Shown: positions 1 to 6,605 of the stretch, piece by piece
How the letters are laid out: each line of letters opens with the position of its first letter
How positions within the stretch are numbered: the first letter of the stretch is position 1
From: a virus
DNA length: 46,740 nucleotides
Reading direction: 5' to 3' (one strand)
Virus record (IMG/VR): IMGVR_UViG_3300023116_004895
Coordinates: 1-46,740 of that record
The notes under the pieces: generated by a model
Databases searched by the model: none
Seen by the model: the letters and a program-made list of their open reading frames with translations, nothing else
What the model was told of the DNA's origin: nothing
Translations under genes and position numbers: made by a program

Positions 1-1
1 C

Positions 2-604
2 CCTGCTATTAGTGTGTCTGCATCTGGTGTATCTATTACTAATAATTCTTTCATCGCTGGAGGCGGTGGCGGAGGTGGCGGTGGCAAAAAATGGCCAAGT
101 CCAGGAGCCGGCGGTGGCGGAGGCGGCGGCGCAGGCGGCGGTAATGGCGGCAGTTCTGCAAATGGAACCGCAGGCGGCACAGGCGGTGGTATAAATCAAT
201 CAGGTGGAAACGGTACACTTGGCCCAGGTAATCCAGCTTGGAACGATCCAGATGGTGGCCAAGGCGGCGGAGCCGGAGGTGGCGGTGGCCAAGGTTGGGG
301 TTCTGATCAGTCTGGTTCCGGCGGCGGCGGAGGACGTATACTTCCTGGCACTGGTGGTGCACCTGGTTTGCGAGATGTTGGTACCGCTGGCGGTGGTGCA
401 GGCGGATCAGGCGGTTCTGTGGGCGGCGAAGGTGTGCTTGATATTCACCATAGTAGTATATCAGGCGGCGGTGGAGGCGGAGGCGGCTGGGGTGCTGCTG
501 GAGGCGGCGCAGATGGGGGTTCAACTGGCGGTGCTGGTGGTGCTGCTATAACTGGCTCATCTGTTTCATTAACAAATAACGGTACAATTTACGGATCAAC
601 ATAA
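2..604 (+). CDS. Polyglycine tail-fibre/adhesin-like protein, 5' truncated
   Basis: The frame is open to the left edge, so only about 200 C-terminal residues are visible; the in-frame GTG at 14 need not be the start. Roughly half the residues are Gly, in runs of five to nine broken by short polar or aromatic stretches, and the protein ends SLTNNGTIYGST. Repeated Gly runs of this kind are known from the polyglycine-II sandwich of T4-like gp38 adhesins (phage S16 type) and from fibre proteins of marine myoviruses. I infer a distal fibre or receptor-binding protein on the virion. It is on the plus strand, against most of the window. It could instead be another virion surface protein; family assignment is by composition only. 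Confidence 0.6.
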   Translation, partial: PAISVSASGVSITNNSFIAGGGGGGGGGKKWPSPGAGGGGGGGAGGGNGGSSANGTAGGTGGGINQSGGNGTLGPGNPAWNDPDGGQGGGAGGGGGQGWGSDQSGSGGGGGRILPGTGGAPGLRDVGTAGGGAGGSGGSVGGEGVLDIHHSSISGGGGGGGGWGAAGGGADGGSTGGAGGAAITGSSVSLTNNGTIYGST

Positions 605-629
605 TTTAACCTTTTCAAGATATCTTACC

Positions 630-648
630 CTGCGTTAATTTAACGCAG
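630..648 (+). terminator. Perfect inverted repeat after the polyglycine gene
   Basis: A 9-base perfect inverted repeat (CTGCGTTAA / TTAACGCAG, one base between) lies 26 bases after the stop codon of the polyglycine gene. It can form a strong RNA hairpin but is followed by ATTTAGAT rather than a T run, so it may be an mRNA 3'-end stabiliser or a weak terminator. Confidence 0.45.
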
Positions 649-653
649 ATTTA

Positions 654-661
654 GATAAGTA
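654..661 (+). promoter_or_regulatory. Possible late promoter variant GATAAGTA
   Basis: GATAAGTA differs by one base from the GATAAATA late motif used repeatedly on the minus strand. It lies about 53 bases before the start of the small membrane protein gene. The only other plus-strand gene with a visible upstream region (30601) carries the same octamer. Inference from position and repetition only. Confidence 0.35.
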
Positions 662-713
662 CTATTACGGGTAAAATAAAATCCGTAGCCAACAAAAGGA
701 AGGGAGATATATC

Positions 714-944
714 ATGGATATGTTGAACAAAGTAAAAGCATGGGCAGCAGGACTTGCAGATGTAGGTCTTTCAATTGCAGCACTTATGATCGTAGTAGAA
801 GTACTAGGCATGGGCGCAATTCCATTCTTTCCAGAGACTAGTGTAGTTGCTAACGTAGCAGGTATGCTGTCAACACTTGGCGCAGAAGGCCTAATGGGCT
901 TGATTGCGATCTGGGTACTTTGGGGTATCTGGAACCGTAAGTAA
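714..944 (+). CDS. Small membrane protein, two predicted transmembrane helices
   Basis: A 76-residue protein with an amphipathic N-terminus (MDMLNKVKAWAAGLADVG), a first hydrophobic helix at about residues 15-38, a second at about 46-72 and a basic end (WNRK). The start has a good ribosome site (GGGAG, 7-8 bases upstream). The size and two-helix layout suit a holin or another small phage membrane protein, and similar two-helix proteins occur in marine T4-like phages. It follows the fibre gene on the plus strand and converges with the minus-strand gene at 981. Exact role unknown. Confidence 0.7.
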   Translation: MDMLNKVKAWAAGLADVGLSIAALMIVVEVLGMGAIPFFPETSVVANVAGMLSTLGAEGLMGLIAIWVLWGIWNRK

Positions 945-980
945 CGGCCTTGAAGGCTGAAAGATCATAACAATGAAAAT

Positions 981-1349
981 TCAGCCTCCCTCTTCTTTCA
1001 TATTTTCTTCCATATGTTCAACCCATGCAGTTAAGTCATGTCCGTACAATTTGTATAACATACGATCTTCACTTCCATACAATACTAACTCACGTCTACT
1101 AATGTAATAAGGATATTTGTTGTATCTATCCAACAATATACGCAGATGTGCATTGAACTTAGGCTCTACATTAAGCATAAAGTGTTCACTTTCAAAGCCC
1201 ATGTCATTCAAAACAGCGACCCCAAACTTTGTTAAGTTGAGGCCTTTGCCATTTCTATAATTTTTAAAGATATTTCTCAGAGACATTCGGTCACCGTATT
1301 CCATTGTTTTAGCATGTGCTAATACACTGTTATAAAAGTCCGGTGTCAT
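981..1349 (-). CDS. Conserved T4-like phage protein of unknown function
   Basis: A 122-residue soluble protein. Its middle (LNLTKFGVAVL) and the later segments (LLDRYNKYPYYIS, YKLYGHDLTAWVEHM) follow a pattern I associate with small conserved genes of marine T4-like phages: a short regulatory-looking N-terminus, then a compact alpha/beta part. It overlaps the upstream gene by 20 bases and so is translated with it from the late promoter at 1663-1670. No catalytic motif is visible and I do not assign a function. Confidence 0.75.
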   Translation of the reverse strand: MTPDFYNSVLAHAKTMEYGDRMSLRNIFKNYRNGKGLNLTKFGVAVLNDMGFESEHFMLNVEPKFNAHLRILLDRYNKYPYYISRRELVLYGSEDRMLYKLYGHDLTAWVEHMEENMKEEGG

Positions 1350-1635
1350 CTTCTTTTATTACCTCACCTTGTGTGAGTTTAATTACTTCAAACTTATCAG
1401 TTTTATATAATTTGTTTAATCGTTCTGCTAAGTTAAATGCATGTCCGCTATTACTAAACGATACTTTTTTATACTTAGGGCCTGGATAATTTGATAAACT
1501 ATTTAAACTACGTAAGTTAATAGGTTTACCGTCGTGAAATACTGCATATATTGCATCTGCATCTAATAACTGTTCACTACGGAATGTCTTGGGGTCTGTC
1601 CACTCCATTAAAATTTTTGGTTTAGGTCTAGCCAT
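1330..1635 (-). CDS. Conserved phage protein of unknown function
   Basis: A 101-residue basic protein starting MARPKPKIL. I chose the ATG at 1635 rather than the in-frame GTG at 1641 because AAAGAG lies five bases before it. It has no signal peptide, membrane segment or known catalytic motif; the middle holds a Ser/Asn-rich patch (NLRSLNSLSNYPGPKYKK). It is the first gene after a late promoter (1663-1670), so its product is probably made late and could be a virion or morphogenesis factor. Confidence 0.7.
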   Translation of the reverse strand: MARPKPKILMEWTDPKTFRSEQLLDADAIYAVFHDGKPINLRSLNSLSNYPGPKYKKVSFSNSGHAFNLAERLNKLYKTDKFEVIKLTQGEVIKEDDTGLL

Positions 1636-1662
1636 TTTCACTCTTTCTATACTGCTTTAATA

Positions 1663-1670
1663 TATTTATT
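1663..1670 (-). promoter_or_regulatory. T4-type late promoter AATAAATA
   Basis: On the minus strand this reads AATAAATA, a match to the T4 late consensus TATAAATA apart from the first base, about 28 bases upstream of the ATG at 1635. Seven other minus-strand genes in the window have the same element at a similar place. Confidence 0.7.
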
Positions 1671-1684
1671 AAAGTAGTACAGAA

Positions 1685-1945
1685 TTAAGTCGCTTTACCT
1701 TGTTTTACTGGTGCATTTGGATGCTTTTCAAGTATTTCTTTTATTGTATCTTCTTGTAGACAGTTTACACCCGCTATTGGCATCACTTCGCCATATTCTC
1801 TCATAAGTTGGCGTATATAACCTTGTTGATCTTCTGTGCTTCTAACACTATCTACACATTGCTGTCTTGTTTCAAATGTTGGATCTGTGAAAATATACAC
1901 ATCTCCTGTGACTGTGGCAAATATTACCACGATTAACCAATTCAT
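1685..1945 (-). CDS. Small exported or membrane-anchored protein
   Basis: An 86-residue protein with a hydrophobic N-terminus (MNWLIVVIFATVTG) followed by a soluble part with two Cys (QQCVDS and NCLQ), which could form a disulphide in the periplasm. The layout matches the 57-residue product encoded at 9968-10141 (hydrophobic start, aromatic-rich strand, Cys, Cys), so the two may be distant paralogues. The start overlaps the end of the upstream exported protein gene by four bases. Function unknown. Confidence 0.65.
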   Translation of the reverse strand: MNWLIVVIFATVTGDVYIFTDPTFETRQQCVDSVRSTEDQQGYIRQLMREYGEVMPIAGVNCLQEDTIKEILEKHPNAPVKQGKAT

Positions 1946-2286
1946 CCTTTTTCTCCCTTGGGTTTTGTTATACTAAAAGGAGAAAAATCAGTACCTGCGT
2001 TTTGTATACAAATTGTACCGTCTGGGTATAGATTTGCTAATGTCCATGTGCCACTATCTTGATTTACAAAAAACATCATTCCGCCTGGGAATGATCTGCC
2101 ATCTTGACTAAACGTCATACTAGTTCCGGTAAACAGTGCTTCTTCGTTCCATCTGGTCATTACCATTGACATAAATTTTTCACTTGGCCAACACTCGGCT
2201 CTAGTAAAAAAATATGTTCTATCAGTCTCTTGTGCAAACACACTAGTAGAAAGTAATACAACAAAACTAGTTATTAGATATTTCAT
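1942..2286 (-). CDS. Secreted/periplasmic protein with signal peptide
   Basis: A 114-residue protein with a classical signal peptide: MKYLITSFVVLLSTSVFA followed by QE, giving a signal peptidase I site after residue 18. The mature part has two Cys (AECWP and TICIQ) that could pair in the periplasm and several aromatic beta-like segments. It overlaps its neighbours by a few bases on both sides. I do not recognise the family. A phage-made periplasmic protein might act in superinfection exclusion or envelope remodelling, but nothing here proves that. Confidence 0.7.
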   Translation of the reverse strand: MKYLITSFVVLLSTSVFAQETDRTYFFTRAECWPSEKFMSMVMTRWNEEALFTGTSMTFSQDGRSFPGGMMFFVNQDSGTWTLANLYPDGTICIQNAGTDFSPFSITKPKGEKG

Positions 2287-2731
2287 TTTCTTGCCCTTTA
2301 CGCTTCATAGCCAAATTCATATCCGACTCGTTCTTAAACGGTCCGGAATATGTATACTTTTGTAGCGTATCTGCTCTAGGACAAAAACTTGGTCTCCAAC
2401 CCATCGGAAATAGCAAACAATAGTAGCCGGCCGCAAAATATACGCTAGAACTGGCTGTTTTCTTATAGATAGGCACATTATCTAGTAGGTCGATATCGTG
2501 CGCTTGCTCAGTGTTAGCGGGATAGCCGTAAACAGTTTCGTTTATAAAAGTCTTTGACTTTTTAGTTTCGATTTTAAAATCGTCTAAATTCTCATATGTT
2601 GTTTCTGAGTTATTATAGCTATTATATAATATATATTTATCGTTTACAGCTTTAAGTGTACCAATCTTGCTACCGTTGGCTTCAACTATCCAAAACTTAT
2701 CTTCTAATACTGGTTTTGCTTTATATTTCAT
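2267..2731 (-). CDS. Conserved phage protein of unknown function
   Basis: A 154-residue protein. The first ~75 residues look beta-rich (WIVEANGSKIGTLKAVNDKY, then LDDFKIETKK). The second half has a hydrophobic/aromatic stretch (SVYFAAGYYCLLFPMGW) with two Cys close together. It lies between RNase H-side genes and an exported-protein gene and overlaps both neighbours, so it is part of the long early operon. No known motif; function not assigned. Confidence 0.65.
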   Translation of the reverse strand: MKYKAKPVLEDKFWIVEANGSKIGTLKAVNDKYILYNSYNNSETTYENLDDFKIETKKSKTFINETVYGYPANTEQAHDIDLLDNVPIYKKTASSSVYFAAGYYCLLFPMGWRPSFCPRADTLQKYTYSGPFKNESDMNLAMKRKGQENEISNN

Positions 2732-2969
2732 GTAACCACATAAGTTTATAGGTTATGTGCTGTTCTCTTGTAAAGTCTGCTATTATAGTAACTGCCAATG
2801 AACCATCTGCCCAACTATCATTAACTTCAGTTGTTAATGCTTTACAATTTTCACTAACCCACTTTCCTTTGCCTGATTTAATCCAAGTGTCAACTACGTC
2901 TTCTACTTCAAAGTTTGTCGTTAATATGCCATGCGGTATTGTTGCACGGCATACTTTAATAAGCGGCAT
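2721..2969 (-). CDS. Small conserved phage protein of unknown function
   Basis: An 82-residue protein (MPLIKVCRATIPHG...) with a hydrophilic middle (VVDTWIKSGKGKWVSEN) and beta-like C-terminal part. It overlaps the end of the RNase H gene by 14 bases and the next gene by 11, showing translational coupling. No catalytic or binding motif recognised. Confidence 0.65.
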   Translation of the reverse strand: MPLIKVCRATIPHGILTTNFEVEDVVDTWIKSGKGKWVSENCKALTTEVNDSWADGSLAVTIIADFTREQHITYKLMWLHEI

Positions 2970-3936
2970 TCAAATACTCTGCATGAGCTTCTGCTTGTGC
3001 ACTTACACGTTGTAAATCGTGTTTACCACAAAACTTCATAAAATGAATACCAACGCCACTTACAGGAACTCGCTGTACTTGATTAACAATAGTTTCATCT
3101 AGTACTGTTTTAATCTCTGCAGGTTGTGCTGTAAGATCGATTAGTTCACGATTACGTTGATAATCATCTAGTACACGGTGCTCAACACCTTCGTGATCTA
3201 CCCATTTTTGCAACATAAAGTTATTCCAATTAAAGCCTTTATCATTTTTGTCTTCAAATGCTTCTAGTAGTCCAACTTTATTTTTAGTACCTTTCTTACG
3301 TGCACCAGGATATGCACTAAAGATATTATCACTTGTATCGCCACGTATACACTTTTCAAATAGTAACCATTCAGGATCGCCTACAACTTTGTGTTCTTTA
3401 GTTTTCTTATCTACAACAGGCTTGCCTTTATCATCGTATACACCATCTAAACGAATATGTTGATTAGTAATACCGTTATACTGACTTACATTGTTAGCAA
3501 GCAACTGATAAAAGTCACTGTCGCTGCTGATAATAACGTGTTCATCATTGGGATGATTCTGTATAAAACGTGCAATAAAGTCGTCTGCTTCACACGCAGG
3601 ATGCTGCAGCACAGTACAATTAGTACGTTTTTCCATAAACGATTTTAGTTCATCAAATGCTTCAAAGTACTTTTGATCTTCTTCTTGTTCACGTGGACTT
3701 AGTGCGTCACGTGCTTCTTTACGATTACGCTTGTAAGGCTCGTAGTGATCTTTACGCCAGCTACGTCCTTCAAAACAAAACACAACATGACTGCCGTTAA
3801 AGTCTCTCCATGCTTTATTAATAGCACTAAACATAATATGATATGCCATACCGATTTTAGTTTCAATGTCATCGCCTCGTACTACGTGACGTGCACGATA
3901 AAACATATTAAGACTATCTACTAAGATATAAGTCAT
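2956..3936 (-). CDS. rnh: 5'-3' exonuclease / RNase H (FEN-like)
   Basis: A 326-residue flap-endonuclease-like nuclease, close to the T4 RNase H length (305). Visible metal-binding motifs are the N-terminal DSLNMFYRAR, the helical-arch region FEGRSWRKDHYEPYKRNR, CEADDF (about 115-120), SSDSDFYQL (about 137-145) and CIRGDTSDNI (about 196-205), the usual acidic clusters of the family. It should remove RNA primers from lagging-strand fragments during phage replication, working with the gp43 polymerase and gp45 clamp encoded further upstream. It starts within an ATGA-type overlap with the 75-residue coiled-coil gene. Confidence 0.93.
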   Translation of the reverse strand: MTYILVDSLNMFYRARHVVRGDDIETKIGMAYHIMFSAINKAWRDFNGSHVVFCFEGRSWRKDHYEPYKRNRKEARDALSPREQEEDQKYFEAFDELKSFMEKRTNCTVLQHPACEADDFIARFIQNHPNDEHVIISSDSDFYQLLANNVSQYNGITNQHIRLDGVYDDKGKPVVDKKTKEHKVVGDPEWLLFEKCIRGDTSDNIFSAYPGARKKGTKNKVGLLEAFEDKNDKGFNWNNFMLQKWVDHEGVEHRVLDDYQRNRELIDLTAQPAEIKTVLDETIVNQVQRVPVSGVGIHFMKFCGKHDLQRVSAQAEAHAEYLNAAY

Positions 3937-4160
3937 TTGTCATCCTTGAGTAATTTTGTTTCCATGTTCTCTTTTACATCTAGTATACTATCTGATTTAA
4001 TCATGTCAATGATTATATTGTTGACATCAATATCACGTTGAAGCCAATACATTTTTTCTTTGAGTTTTTCTAATTCTGCTTGATAGAACTCTAGCTCTTT
4101 TTCTTTACGAACTTTTTGTTCTATAATGTCTGACAGTAATATTAACTTAGGTTGTTCCAT
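3933..4160 (-). CDS. Small coiled-coil protein
   Basis: A 75-residue, highly charged protein. Residues 15-50 (KVRKEKELEFYQAELEKLKEKM and on) form a clear heptad-type coiled coil. It overlaps the RNase H start by four bases. No enzyme motif; possibly a small oligomeric or adaptor protein. Confidence 0.65.
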   Translation of the reverse strand: MEQPKLILLSDIIEQKVRKEKELEFYQAELEKLKEKMYWLQRDIDVNNIIIDMIKSDSILDVKENMETKLLKDDK

Positions 4161-4264
4161 TTGCTATTTCCATCTATTGCTAGTTGCATTAGTTTTGCTG
4201 GTAAACTGCATACCCATACATAAGGTACCCAAAATAGTATATTATAAATCACGATTTCTGTCAT
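4142..4264 (-). CDS. Possible 40-residue membrane peptide
   Basis: A short frame between two accepted genes codes for MTEIVIYNILFWVPYVWVCS followed by about 20 polar residues. The hydrophobic helix at residues 4-25 suggests a membrane peptide. It overlaps the upstream gene by 23 bases and the downstream gene by 19. The ribosome site (GAGAAAG, 6 bases further) is weak, so it is only a candidate, but it fills an otherwise empty 80-base gap. Confidence 0.4.
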   Translation of the reverse strand: MTEIVIYNILFWVPYVWVCSLPAKLMQLAIDGNSKWNNLS

Positions 4265-4436
4265 TGTGTACTTTCTCCCAATACTGTTCTGTATCTAACT
4301 GAGGCATGGTCTTTTGTTTTTCTTCCCATGCTATTCTACGTTTACGTGCTTGGCGTATACCCCACCAGAACCATATTTTCCAAAATATTGGTGCAAGTGT
4401 ATCACTGTGTAGAATGTAGTTACGTATTTTATCCAT
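4242..4436 (-). CDS. Small Trp-rich membrane-associated protein
   Basis: A 64-residue protein with a short hydrophobic aromatic segment (APIFWKIWFWWGI, about 15-27) followed by an Arg/Lys cluster (RQARKRR), as in a single inner-membrane anchor with positive cytoplasmic flank. Eight bases separate it from the oxygenase gene upstream. Function unknown. Confidence 0.6.
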   Translation of the reverse strand: MDKIRNYILHSDTLAPIFWKIWFWWGIRQARKRRIAWEEKQKTMPQLDTEQYWEKVHNDRNRDL

Positions 4437-4444
4437 ATTCTATA

Positions 4445-5023
4445 TTATCTCACTGGCCAACCATTAAACCATGTAATTAATGCATAGCGAGTGCCTTTAG
4501 TAACAGGATGCACTTTGTGTAGATACCAACTTGGAAAAAATATTACAGTTCCTTTTGTTGGCTTTATGAGCCCTCTCTCAGCAGGAACAGTGCTCGGATG
4601 AAATTCAAATTCTCCACCTTCAAAATCTTCATTGAGCCATGCAACAAATGAAATTTTTCTAGTTTTTCCGTGTAAAAATTCATTTCCGGGATAGTTCAAA
4701 GGCTGAACACCATTTCCATCCATATGGAATTTATAATGGCCACCATCTTCGTATTTGCCAAGAGTAAATGATTCTGCAGCCGATATTTCAAAATTCCATC
4801 CTGCATTTTGATTTGCCATTTCCATCAATGACCAAAATGTATCGTATAGCCATTGCTCGTTACTCCATGCCAACTCTGTCTTTCTAATTTCATGATTTGA
4901 CTCTACTGCAACTGCAGCATCTAGCCATTCAGCATTATCTCCTATACCCATAATACGTTCGATTGTATTGTCATCTAGTATGTTTGGGTATATCCAATAA
5001 TCGGCTCTTCTTAAATCTTCCAT
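4445..5023 (-). CDS. 2-oxoglutarate/Fe(II) oxygenase, prolyl-4-hydroxylase-like
   Basis: A 192-residue double-stranded beta-helix dioxygenase. The iron triad is visible: HMD in YKFHMDGNG (about 99-101) and a distal His in SWYLHKVHPV, followed by the 2-oxoglutarate-binding Arg in KGTRYALITW. The strand EDFEGGEFEF is also typical. It would couple 2OG decarboxylation to hydroxylation of a protein, nucleic acid or small-molecule substrate. Such oxygenases are common in marine T4-like phages with mostly unknown targets. It lies in the operon that holds queE and metK, so a role in nucleobase modification is conceivable but unproven. Confidence 0.85.
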   Translation of the reverse strand: MEDLRRADYWIYPNILDDNTIERIMGIGDNAEWLDAAVAVESNHEIRKTELAWSNEQWLYDTFWSLMEMANQNAGWNFEISAAESFTLGKYEDGGHYKFHMDGNGVQPLNYPGNEFLHGKTRKISFVAWLNEDFEGGEFEFHPSTVPAERGLIKPTKGTVIFFPSWYLHKVHPVTKGTRYALITWFNGWPVR

Positions 5024-5034
5024 TTTTTTATCCT

Positions 5035-5301
5035 TTAAAACGGTAAATCAATTTCTGCATTTACCACGTTGTCCCATCTAAAACTACGCCATCCTTTTGC
5101 GTTGACATCCCATACAACACAAACATCTTCATTTATAGCACGAACCTTTTTTTGTGTCAATGGATCCTCTTTAGTTGCTTTTGGTACAACACTTTCATTA
5201 AGAGTACAAATCATTTTGCGATAGTCGCCGTTTACTTTTGTAAACTCTACAATAACATCGCCGTTGCGAAGTGCATTTAAAATTTCATTACGGTCTTTCA
5301 T
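5035..5301 (-). CDS. SH3-fold (DUF2693-like) phage protein
   Basis: An 88-residue protein with the pattern of the small SH3-barrel DUF2693-type family: GDVIVEFTKVNGDYRKMICTL in the N-terminal half and a VVWDVNAKGWRSFRW motif near residues 61-75. These proteins are frequent in phages and are made of a single small beta-barrel; the function is unclear, possibly nucleic-acid or protein binding. It overlaps the upstream gene by four bases. Confidence 0.7.
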   Translation of the reverse strand: MKDRNEILNALRNGDVIVEFTKVNGDYRKMICTLNESVVPKATKEDPLTQKKVRAINEDVCVVWDVNAKGWRSFRWDNVVNAEIDLPF

Positions 5302-5528
5302 TGGTCTGCATACTCTCCCATTGCTATCTTAAATTGTAATGCTTCGCCACTACATTCAAAGTGAAACGTATGTTCGTATTGTCCGGTCCAAGTTGTTACA
5401 CTCCACTGGTGTTGTTTTAATCTTTTCCTACAATAAACTTTTCCACGATCAACTACATCGCTATGCAGTCGTACAGTATAACCAGGCTTCCAACGTTGCT
5501 TGTATTCAAATATTTCTGCTGGTGTCAT
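5298..5528 (-). CDS. Small conserved marine T4-like phage protein
   Basis: A 76-residue protein starting MTPAEIFEYKQRWKPGY, with a basic middle (CRKRLKQHQWSVTTW) and an aromatic C-terminal strand (YEHTFHFE). The N-terminal pattern (MTPAEI.EYK..WKPGY.V.LHSD) is one I associate with a short conserved gene of cyanophages. It overlaps the neighbours on both sides by four bases. Function unknown. Confidence 0.7.
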   Translation of the reverse strand: MTPAEIFEYKQRWKPGYTVRLHSDVVDRGKVYCRKRLKQHQWSVTTWTGQYEHTFHFECSGEALQFKIAMGEYADQ

Positions 5529-5680
5529 TTTACGTGCTTTATGTTTGAAGTTGCTTTTTGACTACCACAAGTTTTACAATATGAAATAGTAATTCTATAT
5601 TCATGTCCTTCTGGTGTAGTTGCTTCTGTTAAAAAATATGCAGGACGAGGATCACCGCAGCATCCACTAATCGTTGTCAA
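5525..5680 (-). CDS. 51-residue zinc-ribbon-like protein with a TTG start
   Basis: A frame too short for usual cut-offs encodes (M)TTISGCCGDPRPAYFL ... ISYCKTCGSQKATS. The CC pair and the CxxC near the C-terminus could bind one zinc. No ATG is available. The TTG at 5680 has a strong GGAGG ribosome site five bases upstream, and the stop overlaps the next gene's ATG (ATGA), so the gene closes the gap between two coupled genes. Function unknown. Confidence 0.6.
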   Translation of the reverse strand: MTTISGCCGDPRPAYFLTEATTPEGHEYRITISYCKTCGSQKATSNIKHVK

Positions 5681-6155
5681 ACCATACCTCCAGTCTGCCT
5701 TTGTGAACTGTTAATCTTACTAAACGATCTACGCTTACCAATGGTCGTCTTGTATAATCACGACCGCCATCAATCCAAACAGACTCGTCATCACTAACCC
5801 GATAATCATGTCTGCTCCTACTAAAGATAATATCTCCATTGTCTGCAATGATACCTGCAAATTCTTGATCCTCTATAAAACTTCCATCTGTTACTAATAA
5901 TTGTTGTGTTTCATAATCCAAGTACATAGCAAAATATCTACTATTACTGTCGGGATGTGGTTTAGAACTATAAAATACTGCACACGAATGATTATCGAAT
6001 TCGCTATCAACTACATACTGTGCATCGTAGTGCTTGCAAATTTTTTCTAGATGTTCATAGCAGAACAATGTTGGATCGTTACATAGTCTCATAGCAGTCC
6101 AGTCTGGTGCTCCTAATTTTTGTATAGTGTACACATTTGGATTATATGTCGTCAT
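5667..6155 (-). CDS. Conserved phage protein of unknown function
   Basis: A 162-residue protein beginning MTTYNPNVYTIQKLGAP. I use the ATG at 6155; an in-frame TTG lies 15 bases further up. It looks alpha/beta with several strands (YFAMYLDYETQQLLVTDGSF, DIIFSRSRHDYRVS) and ends LTVHKGRLEVWFDND. Two Cys-containing segments are in the first half. It overlaps the upstream 97-residue gene by 14 bases. No family recognised. Confidence 0.65.
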   Translation of the reverse strand: MTTYNPNVYTIQKLGAPDWTAMRLCNDPTLFCYEHLEKICKHYDAQYVVDSEFDNHSCAVFYSSKPHPDSNSRYFAMYLDYETQQLLVTDGSFIEDQEFAGIIADNGDIIFSRSRHDYRVSDDESVWIDGGRDYTRRPLVSVDRLVRLTVHKGRLEVWFDND

Positions 6156-6435
6156 CGCCTTGTGCTTCAAGTGCTACACTGCGACATAAGTCGTTAAACC
6201 ATAAGTCTACAATTGCTTCTGGTGTTTCACCTGCATAGCCTGCTTCACCTAATAGTCCAACAAAGTCGTCGTTCCAATCTAATTCAAAGTATCCACGTTG
6301 TGGGTTGTCTTTGTCAAAATGTACTTCAATTACTTTGACCCATGGACCTAGTGCATTTTCTTTTGTTTCTTCTTCTTTAGCATACACATCTTTTCCTGTA
6401 TGCTTAAAGATAAGTCGTCTAAACCATTCGCTCAT
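6142..6435 (-). CDS. Conserved T4-like marine phage protein
   Basis: A 97-residue acidic protein. The C-terminal part (GYFELDWNDDFVGLL ... VDLWFNDLCRSVALE) follows a pattern I know from small conserved genes of marine T4-like phages (ELDWN..F, WFNDLCR). The start ATG directly abuts the end of the upstream 56-residue gene. Function unknown. Confidence 0.7.
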   Translation of the reverse strand: MSEWFRRLIFKHTGKDVYAKEEETKENALGPWVKVIEVHFDKDNPQRGYFELDWNDDFVGLLGEAGYAGETPEAIVDLWFNDLCRSVALEAQGDDDI

Positions 6436-6605
6436 TAGTACTCTACCGTTTGTACAACATTTTTTAATGTGTATTCTTCATCTCGTCTGTTGCGTCCTAA
6501 ATCATAACTAACATTGGATCGTTGCAATAGTTTATCTAATCTATTTAAGCGATCGATTGTTTCTTTAAGTTCTTCAACTAATTTTTCTGTACGTGGTTCT
6601 TTCAT
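6435..6605 (-). CDS. Small helical protein coupled to metK
   Basis: A 56-residue protein (MKEPRTEKLVEELKET...) with a predicted amphipathic helix over residues 8-32 and a polar tail. The start ATG at 6605 overlaps the metK stop codon (TAATG), which indicates translational coupling and is why I prefer it to an earlier in-frame start inside metK. Function unknown. Confidence 0.65.
   Translation of the reverse strand: MKEPRTEKLVEELKETIDRLNRLDKLLQRSNVSYDLGRNRRDEEYTLKNVVQTVEY

Noticed and set aside
51-551. Other frames over the polyglycine gene, on both strands
   Set aside because: GGC/GGT repeats remove stop codons in all frames. Only the Gly frame gives a known kind of protein and ends cleanly before the next gene.
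954-990. Possible bidirectional terminator between the convergent genes at 944 and 981
   Set aside because: GGCTGAA/TTCAGCC can pair but the loop is long (about 18 bases) and there is no T run on either strand, so the call is too weak to list.
2630-2637. ATAAATA-like late motif inside the 154-residue gene
   Set aside because: It is within an AT-rich coding stretch, over 340 bases from the next start downstream, and probably arises by chance.
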